7,722 nucleotides of DNA from NCBI GenBank assembly GCA_018818235.1, contig JAHISE010000057.1, positions 1-7,722 of the forward strand, given 5' to 3'. Positions within the stretch are counted from its first letter, which is position 1. Every line of letters starts with the position of its first letter. The notes beneath the pieces were generated by a model, which did not search any database, was not told the DNA's origin, and worked only from the letters and a program-made list of their open reading frames with translations. Below are positions 1 through 6,234 of this stretch, in pieces. A program made the position numbers and the translations under genes. This DNA is from Patescibacteria group bacterium (lineage in GTDB: Bacteria > Patescibacteriota > Gracilibacteria > Peribacterales > Peribacteraceae).

Positions 1-43
1 ACCAATTTGCTTTTAAAAAGATACTAATAAATAAAATAAATTG

Positions 44-148
44 CTACCTCCTCTCGTGCCCCGTAGCGTTTATATAAGCCAAAAATCAACGGCCTAAAGC
101 TTGAGTGAATTAGTACTATTTTAAACGCGAAGGGGTATGAGACGTGGT
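44..148 (+). ncRNA. putative structured RNA / long imperfect hairpin of unknown class
   Basis: The gene-free left edge (1-169) contains a long stem. Bases 52-62 pair with 132-142 (11 bp, two of them G-U on the plus strand), followed by a 3x3 internal loop (63-65 against 129-131) and a second 7-bp helix (66-72 with 122-128); 46-48 may extend it with 146-148. The apical 49 nt hold small secondary pairings, including the palindrome TAGTACTA. The G-U pairs become A-C mismatches on the minus strand, which favours plus-strand transcription. A -10-like TAAAAT lies at 32-37, but the surroundings are AT-rich, so this is weak. I recognise no known RNA family. It could instead be an inverted repeat or part of the 3' region of the adjacent minus-strand gene; the loop is too long and there is no T-run for an intrinsic terminator. 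Confidence 0.3.
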
Positions 149-169
149 TTGCCATGTCAATCGCGACAA

Positions 170-1819
170 TCAAATTCTCTCCATCAATCCCCCCACATAC
201 TCATCCTCCGGATCAATCTTGATAGCTCTTTCCAGTAATTCGCGTGCTTCACTTGGTCTCTCCATAGAAATATAAAGACCCGCAAGGTTTGTAAGTACAT
301 CAACATCATCGGGCTTAATTGAAAGAGCCTTTTTAAATGTAATTTCTGCATCACTTTGCATTCCTTTTTTCCAATATGCGTATCCAAGGTTTAAATAAGC
401 GGATACGTGTTTTGGATCAAGTTCAATCGCTTTCAGATTCATCTCAACCACACCTTCAATATCATCTTGTTCAAGGCGTACCAAGCCAAGGTTATAATAA
501 GCCCTTGCATTTGGTTTTATCTCGAGTGATTTCATCAAGTGCTCCTCAGCTTCGGCTAGTTTGCCCTGTTCAAATCTTTGAGCTCCAACCTTATTGAATG
601 CCATGTCCGAGTAGTCGAAATGTTTTGTAACATTTGTAAAAAGAGTGTCGGTGTTTTTCCAAACCAAAGATTGTTTGAATGCAAGAACTCCAAAAAATAT
701 CAATATAATCGAAGGTATCACGAAGATTGGAATCCTTATTTTATTGTTTATTGATTTAATCAAACTGAATAAGATCAAAACAAAGATGTAAATAAGTCCG
801 ATTATAGGAAGATATACATAGCGGTCAGATGCAAAGAATACGTCACCGGCTTTAGCATAGTTGCTGAAACTTGGTGCAAGCATCAGGAAAAAGAAGAGTG
901 ATCCGAACGTTGCCTTTCGATTATTTCTAAATTTGATCGCAATCAGGGCGATCAAAACCAGAAGAACTATCAATGGTACAAAAAACTCAGATGAAGTAAT
1001 TGAGATGTTCTCGTTGTACGGGTATATCACAGACAGATCAAATGGCATCAGAAATTTTTGCAGATAAAAAACCGTACTCTTGCTTGCCATCAGGATTGAA
1101 TCCTTAAGAGGAGAATCAGCTAGGACACTTTGCTTTCCGAATATTGCGACTATTCCAAAGATTCCTGAGAGTGCGAAATAGGGGATTTTTTTGAGTATAG
1201 ATTTACGGTCAACCCGTCGATCATTTTTATAATCGATTAGGATTAGGATTAGAGGTAGGAGGATTACGGATGCTTTTGATAAGAGCGCGAGAACAAAACT
1301 AATAATGCTCGCATAGTAGTTGCTCGTTGCTCGTCGCTCGTTGCTCGTTTTGAGGTAGAAGATGAGCGAACCAAGAAAAAAGAATGCCGAGAGCACATCC
1401 TTCCTTCCCGAAGCCCAAGCTACAGCCTCAGCGTTCAAAGGATGAACGAGGAAGATCAGTCCGCAGATTATTGCGAGAAGTTTTCTTTTTGTGAGCAGAT
1501 TCAGAAAAACATATACCAGAAGTGCATTGAGTGTGTGAAGTATCAGATTTGTCAAATGAAAAATGAAAGGATTGAGCCCTCCTATAAGATGATCAATCTG
1601 GAATGAGAGGAATGTAAGCGGAATATAAAGCTCAGGATCAAAATGAGTAAAAACCCATGCAATTGTTGCGGGAGTTAGCTGATGAACTGCGGGATTGTCA
1701 AAAATCAGGATATTGTCGTCAAAATGGACGAAGTCGTTGGTTAAGGAGAGGCCGTAGATCAGAAATGCGATTACGAAGAAGAGGATGACGATGATGACAG
1801 ATTCTTTGTTCTTGCTCAT
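170..1819 (-). CDS. polytopic membrane protein with C-terminal TPR repeats (TMTC / GT-C glycosyltransferase-like)
   Basis: About 549 residues from the ATG at 1819. The N-terminal three quarters are hydrophobic with roughly ten membrane segments. An acidic FDDN motif (D33-D34) sits in the first extracytoplasmic loop, and an HPLNAE...GRKD stretch lies near residues 126-141; both are hallmarks of TMTC-like and related bacterial GT-C/TPR proteins, which use lipid-linked sugars. Four TPR units follow at about 404-538 (each ending in a P-N/D/K type turn), probably a protein-docking platform. The reading frame stays open upstream to 1927, but that 36-residue extension is low-complexity and comes from the left arm of the inverted repeat at 1873-2008. 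The internal ATG followed by SKNKES has a -10-like box six bases upstream and is preferred. Substrate and catalytic activity cannot be read from sequence; it may act as a protein O-glycosyltransferase. A tandem heptamer lies in-frame at 1319-1350. Stop TGA. Confidence 0.85.
   Translation of the reverse strand: MSKNKESVIIVILFFVIAFLIYGLSLTNDFVHFDDNILIFDNPAVHQLTPATIAWVFTHFDPELYIPLTFLSFQIDHLIGGLNPFIFHLTNLILHTLNALLVYVFLNLLTKRKLLAIICGLIFLVHPLNAEAVAWASGRKDVLSAFFFLGSLIFYLKTSNERRATSNYYASIISFVLALLSKASVILLPLILILIDYKNDRRVDRKSILKKIPYFALSGIFGIVAIFGKQSVLADSPLKDSILMASKSTVFYLQKFLMPFDLSVIYPYNENISITSSEFFVPLIVLLVLIALIAIKFRNNRKATFGSLFFFLMLAPSFSNYAKAGDVFFASDRYVYLPIIGLIYIFVLILFSLIKSINNKIRIPIFVIPSIILIFFGVLAFKQSLVWKNTDTLFTNVTKHFDYSDMAFNKVGAQRFEQGKLAEAEEHLMKSLEIKPNARAYYNLGLVRLEQDDIEGVVEMNLKAIELDPKHVSAYLNLGYAYWKKGMQSDAEITFKKALSIKPDDVDVLTNLAGLYISMERPSEARELLERAIKIDPEDEYVGGLMERI
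1319..1350. repeat. in-frame heptamer array (GTTGCTC)4 inside a coding region
   Basis: Four adjacent 7-base units, GTTGCTC with one GTCGCTC variant, followed by a partial unit. On the coding (minus) strand they specify the hydrophilic loop TSNERRATSN, about residues 158-167 of the TPR membrane protein, between two hydrophobic segments. The 28 bp of four full units are not a multiple of three, yet the frame is open throughout, so flanking sequence must have accommodated the array. It has the same 7-base period as the intergenic arrays elsewhere in the window. Confidence 0.85.
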
Positions 1820-1825
1820 AGGTTG

Positions 1826-1831
1826 ATAGTA
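1826..1831 (-). promoter_or_regulatory. -10-like box for the TPR membrane protein, leaderless spacing
   Basis: On the minus strand the hexamer TACTAT (4/6 to TATAAT) ends exactly six bases before the ATG at 1819. This is the same spacing seen at the two clearer promoters before 2201 and 3988. A start about 7 nt downstream would coincide with the ATG. No Shine-Dalgarno sequence precedes the ATG. The -35 region is poor, so the call rests mostly on the shared spacing. Confidence 0.45.
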
Positions 1832-1872
1832 TCGATGGAGATGGCAGAAGGAAAGTATCTTTAAAGAAAAAC

Positions 1873-2008
1873 CAAATCCCAAGAAAACAAAAAGCAAGTA
1901 AAAAACAAAAATCAGATACAAAAACACAAGGTCGAGTATCTTTTGACTTGATTATTGTGTTTTAGGATTTGCTTGTCCGCATAGGCAGATTTCTGTACTT
2001 GGGATTTG
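1873..2008. repeat. long degenerate inverted repeat between divergent genes
   Basis: Arms 1873-1929 and 1955-2008 are inverted copies best preserved at their ends: CAAATCCCAAG (1873-1883) against CTTGGGATTTG (1998-2008) at the outside, and AAAACACAA (1921-1929) against TTGTGTTTT (1955-1963) at the inside. The arm centres have diverged and the spacer is 25 nt. The left arm overlaps the open but doubtful 5' extension of the minus-strand TPR gene. The outer word is the same AAATCCC word used in the convergent repeat block at 4846-4963, linking the two loci. Confidence 0.7.
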
Positions 2009-2030
2009 TTGCATTATACTGCTTTTAGTT

Positions 2031-2137
2031 AATAATTCCGAAAAATTCACTGTGCTTTTATTATGCAATCTCGTACTCCATAGCCATTAGAAATAGATTT
2101 GTTAATAATTAATGAGTCCTCAAGAATCGGAATTATT
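2031..2137. repeat. 11-bp perfect inverted repeat upstream of the channel gene
   Basis: AATAATTCCGA at 2031-2041 is the exact reverse complement of 2127-2137, separated by 85 nt. It lies 50-170 nt upstream of the ATG at 2201 and directly follows the larger inverted repeat. It might be the end pair of a small element or a regulatory structure; the spacer shows no ORF and no further obvious pairing. A chance match this long within 110 AT-rich bases is possible but unlikely. Confidence 0.5.
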
Positions 2138-2164
2138 TAGGCGAAGGAGTATAAAACCAACAAG

Positions 2165-2194
2165 TTCGCATAAGCCTCAATATTCTGCTACAAT
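2165..2194 (+). promoter_or_regulatory. extended -10 promoter of the MscS-like gene, leaderless
   Basis: The extended -10 TGCTACAAT at 2186-2194 (TG plus TACAAT, 5/6 to consensus) ends six bases before the ATG at 2201. A -35-like TTCGCA (4/6) lies at 2165-2170 with an 18-nt spacer. The predicted transcription start falls on or beside the start codon, and no Shine-Dalgarno sequence is present, so translation would be leaderless. The core TTCTGCTAyAATA is shared almost exactly with the promoter at 3973-3981. Confidence 0.7.
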
Positions 2195-2200
2195 AATCCC

Positions 2201-3031
2201 ATGGAAACCATACTTCAACAAATCAATTCGGCACTTGTAAGTGCTTTGGGACGGGCTTATGAAAAGATTATAGAAATACTACCGGAGGCTTTGCTTGCGA
2301 TATTTATCGTAATTGCAGGCTTCATTGTAGCTTCGATCTTTTACAGGCTTTGCGTAAAGGTGCTTGCATTTTTTGCAGTCGATAAACTTGTCGCCAAAAC
2401 CCCTCTTGATCGAATGCTCAAGGGAATTGGAATTACAAAAAGTGCCTCGGGAATATTGGGGTTGTTGATATTTTGGCTGACAATTTTGCTCACACTGATT
2501 TTTGCATCGGAAGTTGTTCACTTAACACAGGTTTCCAATGCGCTGGCGGTTGTTACCGGATATATCCCTCAAGTTATTGCCGCATTCCTGATAATTGTAT
2601 TTGGAATGTTGCTCGCTAAATTTTTGCAAACAGTTGTAGTTCAATCGCTTTCCAAAACGGGGATTGGATACGAGCGTTCGATTGGGAGATCTGTGCAGAT
2701 AGTGGTTTTAGTATTCGTATTTCTGGCTGCAATTGAGCAACTTGGACTTAACCTTTCATTTGTAACAACAAATGTATTGATTGTAGTGGCCGCAATCTTG
2801 TTGATTGTAGGTTTGAGCATTGTTCTTGGTGCTCGTACTGTTATAGAAAATGCATTGCTCTGCCAGAACATAAAACATCAGATTAAAGTTGGACAAAAAA
2901 TCTCGATAGGTGATGTAAGTGGTAAAGTAAAAGAGTTCACTTTAGCCGGGGTTGTTATTGAAATGGAGAGAGGAGATGCGGTTGTACCGGCGACAATGTT
3001 CTTTAAGAGTACGTATACGATTAAATGTTGA
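2201..3031 (+). CDS. MscS-like small-conductance mechanosensitive channel with TM_helix repeats
   Basis: A 276-residue integral membrane protein. Hydrophobic segments lie near 30-57, 84-106, 122-147, 165-183 and 189-213. The first and third start with similar P-[EQ]-x(3)-A-x-[LF] patterns (ILPEALLAIF and YIPQVIAAFL), typical of the duplicated TM_helix segment (PF05552) of CmpX-like MscS relatives. The last hydrophobic helix is followed by a short beta-type region (227-266: IKVGQKISIGDVSGKV ... VVPATMF) that matches the MscS beta domain pattern of VGD-I-IGDV-G-V and ends in V-P-[AN]. The large C-terminal cytoplasmic domain of canonical MscS is absent. The likely role is osmotic or membrane-tension response in the inner membrane; conductance is not established for many such proteins. 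The start is supported by the promoter six bases upstream. The next gene lies 75 bp downstream on the same strand. Stop TGA. Confidence 0.85.
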   Translation: METILQQINSALVSALGRAYEKIIEILPEALLAIFIVIAGFIVASIFYRLCVKVLAFFAVDKLVAKTPLDRMLKGIGITKSASGILGLLIFWLTILLTLIFASEVVHLTQVSNALAVVTGYIPQVIAAFLIIVFGMLLAKFLQTVVVQSLSKTGIGYERSIGRSVQIVVLVFVFLAAIEQLGLNLSFVTTNVLIVVAAILLIVGLSIVLGARTVIENALLCQNIKHQIKVGQKISIGDVSGKVKEFTLAGVVIEMERGDAVVPATMFFKSTYTIKC

Positions 3032-3036
3032 ATATA

Positions 3037-3080
3037 GGGGTCACTAGTCACAAACCTCCAGACCAGCGACCAGTGACTCC
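3037..3080. repeat. inverted heptamer-type repeat between channel and amidohydrolase genes
   Basis: Bases 3037-3049 pair with 3068-3080 (11 Watson-Crick pairs of 13, plus one G-U and one mismatch), leaving an 18-nt loop. The text also reads as 7-base words related to GACCAGT and its complement. The hairpin begins six bases after the stop codon of the channel gene and ends 26 bases before the next ATG. It could attenuate or process a shared transcript; there is no T-run after the stem, so it is not a classical intrinsic terminator. Confidence 0.65.
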
Positions 3081-3106
3081 TAACATTTCCAAAATAAATC
3101 TTCCTC

Positions 3107-3871
3107 ATGTCCTCCTCCATCCGCCCCATCCTCGTCTCGATACCGCATGCGTCCAATAAAATTCCGGAAGAGCTAAATGAATACGTTGCGCTCACCGAAA
3201 AGGATCTTTTGGCATATACGGATCTTTATACGGAGGAAATATTCTCAATAAAAGATGTGCATTTGATTAAATGCAATGTTTCACGTGTTATTGTTGATGT
3301 TAACAGGGCACCGGATGACATATCAAAAGAATATGCTCAGGCAGAGGAAGGCGTTACGGTGCATACAACATGGGACGGAAGGAGTGTTTACAAAAAAGAG
3401 CCATCACCCGAATTGGCTGATTCTCTTATAAAAAAGTATCACGATCCCTTTCACGAAAAAATTGATGAAGCCATACCGCATGCAAGATTTATGATCGACG
3501 GGCATTCGTTTCTTCCGGTTGGTCCAAAGCTCAAGAATGATAGCGGTCAAATACGTCCGGATATTAATATTGGAAACGGAAACTACACATCATGTTCACG
3601 CGAACAAACAGTTTTCTTCCGTGAGTTTTTTCAGGAGCGTGGATACAGCGTTGAAATTAATTTTCCTTATTCAGGTAAATACATTCTTGGACATCACTGT
3701 CATCGCAGAAGAATTCCTCCGTTTTTGGTTCCCGGAATTCAGATCGAAATCAATCAGGGATTATATGTAAAGGAAGGATCGCATGATGCGATACCGGAGA
3801 GGGTGGAGGAGTTTCATGGATTATTCGAAAGATTAGTTGAGGAGTTTGTGGAGAGGTATTGTCCGGAATAG
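3107..3871 (+). CDS. N-formylglutamate amidohydrolase family protein
   Basis: A 254-residue soluble protein of the FGase family (PF05013, the HutG type that splits N-formyl-glutamate into formate and glutamate). Family landmarks appear in order: SIPHAS at 11-16, an acidic YTDLYTEE near 38-44, RVIVDVNR at 60-67, YHDPFH at 111-116, the metal/active-site type IDGHS at 130-134, PDINIG at 151-156, NFPYSG at 185-190, and IQIEI at 211-215. Length is normal for the family. No other histidine-degradation gene is nearby, so hydrolysis of another N-formyl or N-acyl amino acid is equally possible. The ATG is chosen because the SIPHAS motif begins 10 residues in; there is no Shine-Dalgarno, and the AT-rich bases at 3091-3099 give only a poor -10 match, so co-transcription with the channel gene is plausible. 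Stop TAG. Confidence 0.88.
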   Translation: MSSSIRPILVSIPHASNKIPEELNEYVALTEKDLLAYTDLYTEEIFSIKDVHLIKCNVSRVIVDVNRAPDDISKEYAQAEEGVTVHTTWDGRSVYKKEPSPELADSLIKKYHDPFHEKIDEAIPHARFMIDGHSFLPVGPKLKNDSGQIRPDINIGNGNYTSCSREQTVFFREFFQERGYSVEINFPYSGKYILGHHCHRRRIPPFLVPGIQIEINQGLYVKEGSHDAIPERVEEFHGLFERLVEEFVERYCPE

Positions 3872-3872
3872 A

Positions 3873-3964
3873 GGAATATTGGAGTACTGGATTATTGGGG
3901 TTATGTTGAGCATATATTTAATTTTGTGTAACTTTAGACCAATATTCCAATATTCCAGTAATCC
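3873..3964. repeat. inverted octamer repeat (GGAATATT-type words)
   Basis: The left arm 3873-3898 is three 8-base units of form GGAnTAyT plus GG; the right arm 3939-3964 is the complementary word (CCAATATT, CCAATATT, CCAGTAAT, CC). The two 26-nt arms are imperfect reverse complements with a 40-nt AT-rich spacer. The left arm starts one base after the amidohydrolase stop codon, and the right arm ends nine bases before the extended -10 of the peptidase gene, so the element fills almost the whole spacer. It may act as a 3' structure for the upstream transcript. It differs from most arrays here in having an 8-base period. Confidence 0.8.
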
Positions 3965-3972
3965 TATATTTC

Positions 3973-3981
3973 TGCTATAAT
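3973..3981 (+). promoter_or_regulatory. extended -10 promoter of the M23 peptidase, leaderless
   Basis: TGCTATAAT at 3973-3981 is a perfect extended -10 element, and six bases (ACTCTG) separate it from the ATG at 3988. Transcription would start at or next to the ATG. No Shine-Dalgarno sequence lies between. The -35 region overlaps the right arm of the octamer repeat and is not well matched. Core sequence and spacing duplicate those upstream of 2201. Confidence 0.8.
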
Positions 3982-3987
3982 ACTCTG

Positions 3988-4836
3988 ATGCTCGAAATAG
4001 ACATCCACATCACACATCCATTCAAAATGCTCTTCATAATCGGGGGCACGGTAGGTCTTGTGCTGTGGGGACAGAGTTATGTGGAGAACAAAGAAGGAAG
4101 TTTGAATGCAGTTGGAGGTTCCGAAATAGTTTCGGTTGCAGATGCAGAGGAGGAGATTTACAGACAGAGGATTGAACAGGAAGTTATCAAAAATAGTGAG
4201 GAGATTTTGCGTTATCAACTCAGAGTGCTCGAAGACGAAAAGAATAAGAATTCCGATTTATGGAACGAAGCTCAGGCCAGTGAGTGGAGCGAAGCACGAA
4301 GCCGATTGATTGACTTGTTACAAGATCGCAAAAGATCCGAGAGTGAAATAAAAAATGCACTCAGGGTTCTTTGGGAAGCAGAAGGTCGAGCTCTTGCACT
4401 AAGTGGAGATGCATCGGTTCCACTTTATCTAACATGGCCTGTTGATCCGGAGGAAGGGTTATCCGCAACTTTCGAGGATGAAGAATACGAGAGGATCTTT
4501 GGTATCCCTCATAAGGCGATCGATATTCCTGTAGAGCAAGGCAGCGAAATTCTTGCCGCGTCCGAAGGTGTGGTTGAGGTCATATATCAGGGAGAAAGTG
4601 GATACAATTATCTGATAATCAAGCATGCAGGAGGAGCAACATTGTATGGTCACGTTTTGAAATTCATGGTTAATGAAGGTCAATACGTTCATCGTGGGGA
4701 TAGGATTGCACTTTCCGGAGGAATGCCGGGGACTGCAGGTGCCGGACCGCTATCAACGGGGCCACATTTGCATTTGGAGGTAATAAGAGGAGGAGGACAG
4801 GTGGATCCGTTGGGGTTTTTGCCGGAGATGGAGTGA
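3988..4836 (+). CDS. membrane-anchored M23-family (LytM-type) metallopeptidase
   Basis: 282 residues. A hydrophobic segment at about 13-28 (MLFIIGGTVGLVLWG) should act as signal anchor, putting the rest outside the cytoplasmic membrane. Residues about 50-135 are charged, alanine/glutamate-rich and probably helical or coiled. The C-terminal M23 domain (about 145-280) keeps the zinc and catalytic signature: H175-x3-D179 (HKAID), YGH at 220-222, and H260-L-H262. All expected ligands are present, so an active peptidoglycan endopeptidase is likely, rather than a degenerate activator such as EnvC/NlpD-type proteins; the coiled segment could still serve in partner binding. The ATG at 3988 is favoured over the Met at residue 14 by the promoter six bases upstream. 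Transcribed towards the dGTPase gene, with a shared repeat/terminator block between. Stop TGA, followed directly by TAA. Confidence 0.92.
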   Translation: MLEIDIHITHPFKMLFIIGGTVGLVLWGQSYVENKEGSLNAVGGSEIVSVADAEEEIYRQRIEQEVIKNSEEILRYQLRVLEDEKNKNSDLWNEAQASEWSEARSRLIDLLQDRKRSESEIKNALRVLWEAEGRALALSGDASVPLYLTWPVDPEEGLSATFEDEEYERIFGIPHKAIDIPVEQGSEILAASEGVVEVIYQGESGYNYLIIKHAGGATLYGHVLKFMVNEGQYVHRGDRIALSGGMPGTAGAGPLSTGPHLHLEVIRGGGQVDPLGFLPEME

Positions 4837-4845
4837 TAATATGAT

Positions 4846-4963
4846 AAATCCCAAATCCCAAGCACCAAATCCCAAATAAATCCCAAATTCCAATAATTAT
4901 TTTTGTTATTTGGGATTTGCTTTTTGTATTTTTTTGGGTTTTGGGTTTTGTGATTTGGGTTTT
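4846..4963. repeat. convergent inverted heptamer arrays (AAATCCC words)
   Basis: The left half (4846-4891) consists of 7-base units around AAATCCC with variants AAGCACC and AAATTCC; the right half (4934-4963) consists of TTTGGGT-type units. The halves are complementary in kind and occupy nearly all of the space between two converging genes. A 14-bp exact inverted pair is embedded (see terminator). Reading frames crossing the block give only low-complexity peptide. The CAAATCCCAAG word recurs in the arms at 1873-1883 and 1998-2008. Confidence 0.85.
4866..4936 (+). terminator. hairpin with T-rich tail after the M23 gene, possibly bidirectional
   Basis: Bases 4866-4879 (CAAATCCCAAATAA) are the exact reverse complement of 4906-4919, giving a 14-bp stem with a 26-nt loop. 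The plus-strand text after it is T-rich (4921-4936). The long loop and AT-rich stem are unlike a textbook terminator, but position 30 bases after one stop codon and 59 bases from the opposite gene's stop suits transcription termination from either side. Confidence 0.5.
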
Positions 4964-4977
4964 CCAGTTAACACATC

Positions 4978-6081
4978 TCAAGAACTAACTCCTATCTTGG
5001 TAGTTTGATCAACTGCGTACTGGTCCGTCATCCCTGCCACAAAGTCCTTTACCGCTTCGTTTAGGGCAGAATCCGATTTAGCCTGAATTTTCAGTACTTT
5101 TTCCGAAGGATTATTCATCAGATGTTCACAAAGTAAAGTAATGATTTTTTTGCCCTCGGAGCTCTTCTTAATAACTTCATTGCTCATATACATACGCACT
5201 TCCAAAAACTCCCTCAACTCATTCAGATCATTGGTCATCGAAGGTGAAAATTGTACCAGAAGAGATTCATGGTTATAAATATCTTCAATTGTTTTAATTC
5301 GCTGTGACGGCAGGTTATCCTGAGTTGTATTATACAAATCCATTACCAATATATGGATTATCGAGCCCCTTAACGAGGTGCCTCGCTCACGGGTTCTTTC
5401 ATAAGCACGCTTAGCCAGAGGGACTGACAATATATCCTCAAGAGTGAAAAGGTTTGCTCTTATACCATCTTCACAGTCATGTCCTGTGTACGCAATTTCA
5501 TCGGCAAGGTTAACAATCTGAGCTTCCAGTGTTGGCCCTCCGGAAGATGATCTGGGTAGATCATGCGGAGTTGTGTGCTTGAGTAATCCATCCAAAACTT
5601 CCTGGTTTAGGTTTAGCCCTTTATAAAGCGAAGAATGGTCTTCCAATAGCGTCACAATCCTGTGCGATTGCTCATTGTGCTCAAACTTACCTCCGGACTT
5701 CTTCATCCAATCGTTCAAAGCATCTTCACCGGCATGGCCGAATGGAGGGTGTCCCAGATCGTGTGCAAGGGCTATGCATTCAGTCAAATCTTCATTTACC
5801 TGTAGGGTTCGTGCAATATCACGACTAATTTGAACTACTTCCATTGTGTGAGTCAGTCGAGTTCTGACATGGTCTCCGTGACCTTCTACAAATACTTGAG
5901 TCTTACCTTTTAGTCTCCTAAAGGCTCGAGTATGAATTATTCGGTCTCGGTCACGCTGGAATGGAAGTCTGGTTTCGTCATCAGGCTCGGAGTGAACTCT
6001 GCCCAAGATACCTTCACAGGGGATAGCGTATGAGGCTAGGAGGGAGTTTTCGGCCTGGAGTCGTTGTTGGAGAGCTTTCAA
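4978..6081 (-). CDS. dgt: deoxyguanosinetriphosphate triphosphohydrolase-like protein (HD domain)
   Basis: Hydrolyses dNTPs (typically dGTP) to deoxynucleoside and triphosphate, controlling the cytosolic nucleotide pool. From the TTG at 6081 the protein has 367 residues, normal for the dGTPase-like family. Visible motifs: QRDRDRIIHTRAFRRLKGKT (about 42-61), the metal-binding set H78 (THTMEV), H107-D108 (AHDLGHPPFGH) and D194 (LADEIAY), a FEHNEQS motif (133-139), and the C-terminal FVAGMTDQYA. All four HD ligands are present. The frame extends upstream to a GTG at 6213, but those 44 residues are translated from heptamer repeats and a palindrome and look spurious. Family members begin just before the LQAENSLLASYAIP-type segment, so TTG followed by KALQQRLQ is preferred; it sits exactly at the edge of the array and has no Shine-Dalgarno. 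The repeat may therefore have replaced the native leader. Stop TGA. Confidence 0.9.
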   Translation of the reverse strand: MKALQQRLQAENSLLASYAIPCEGILGRVHSEPDDETRLPFQRDRDRIIHTRAFRRLKGKTQVFVEGHGDHVRTRLTHTMEVVQISRDIARTLQVNEDLTECIALAHDLGHPPFGHAGEDALNDWMKKSGGKFEHNEQSHRIVTLLEDHSSLYKGLNLNQEVLDGLLKHTTPHDLPRSSSGGPTLEAQIVNLADEIAYTGHDCEDGIRANLFTLEDILSVPLAKRAYERTRERGTSLRGSIIHILVMDLYNTTQDNLPSQRIKTIEDIYNHESLLVQFSPSMTNDLNELREFLEVRMYMSNEVIKKSSEGKKIITLLCEHLMNNPSEKVLKIQAKSDSALNEAVKDFVAGMTDQYAVDQTTKIGVSS

Positions 6082-6214
6082 AGTGGAAAACGGAAAGTGG
6101 AAAGTGGAAAATGTCTGCTCGCAGATGGAGCGGAAGATTACGATCTTCCGCTGCGGGCCGGTTTCAATAAAAATGATATACCTATTTTCCACTTTCCACT
6201 TTACACTTTCCACT
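6080..6214. repeat. inverted heptamer arrays (AAAGTGG) upstream of dgt
   Basis: The left array 6080-6112 is 7-base units AAAGTGG with variant AAAACGG; the right array 6184-6214 is the complementary ACTTTCC word with one ACTTTAC variant. Bases 6094-6112 are the exact reverse complement of 6184-6202 (19 bp), enclosing a 71-nt spacer that itself holds a perfect hairpin. On the dgt coding strand the block reads through as an open frame, which creates the apparent N-terminal extension of that gene. Confidence 0.9.
6129..6152. repeat. perfect 10-bp palindromic hairpin in the repeat spacer
   Basis: AGCGGAAGAT (6129-6138), four-base loop TACG, then ATCTTCCGCT (6143-6152). The hairpin is GC-richer than its surroundings and sits at the centre of the inverted heptamer arrays. 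A CGCAGATGG word just before it (6120-6128) also begins the 9-mer repeat at 7491, hinting that two repeat families have combined. If dgt is transcribed from an AT-rich site in the spacer (minus-strand TATATC near 6177-6182), the hairpin would lie in its 5' leader. Confidence 0.8.
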
Positions 6215-6234
6215 AAATTCCATCCAAATTAACT

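Noticed and set aside
40..56. Strong AGGAGGT Shine-Dalgarno-like sequence on the minus strand
   Set aside because: No ATG, GTG or TTG follows at a usable distance, and it is explained by the paired arm of the left-edge stem.
1820..1927. 36-codon upstream extension of the TPR membrane protein frame
   Set aside because: Low-complexity hydrophobic peptide translated from an inverted-repeat arm; the internal ATG has a promoter at the shared spacing and leads directly into the conserved region.
2279..3195. Minus-strand ORFs opposite the channel gene
   Set aside because: Antisense shadows with cysteine/asparagine-rich composition and no motif; the plus-strand genes account for the sequence.
4670..4981. 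Minus-strand ORF across the AAATCCC repeat block
   Set aside because: Its peptide is repeat-derived (TKPKTQKNTKSKSQ type) and then runs antisense to the M23 domain; no family resemblance.
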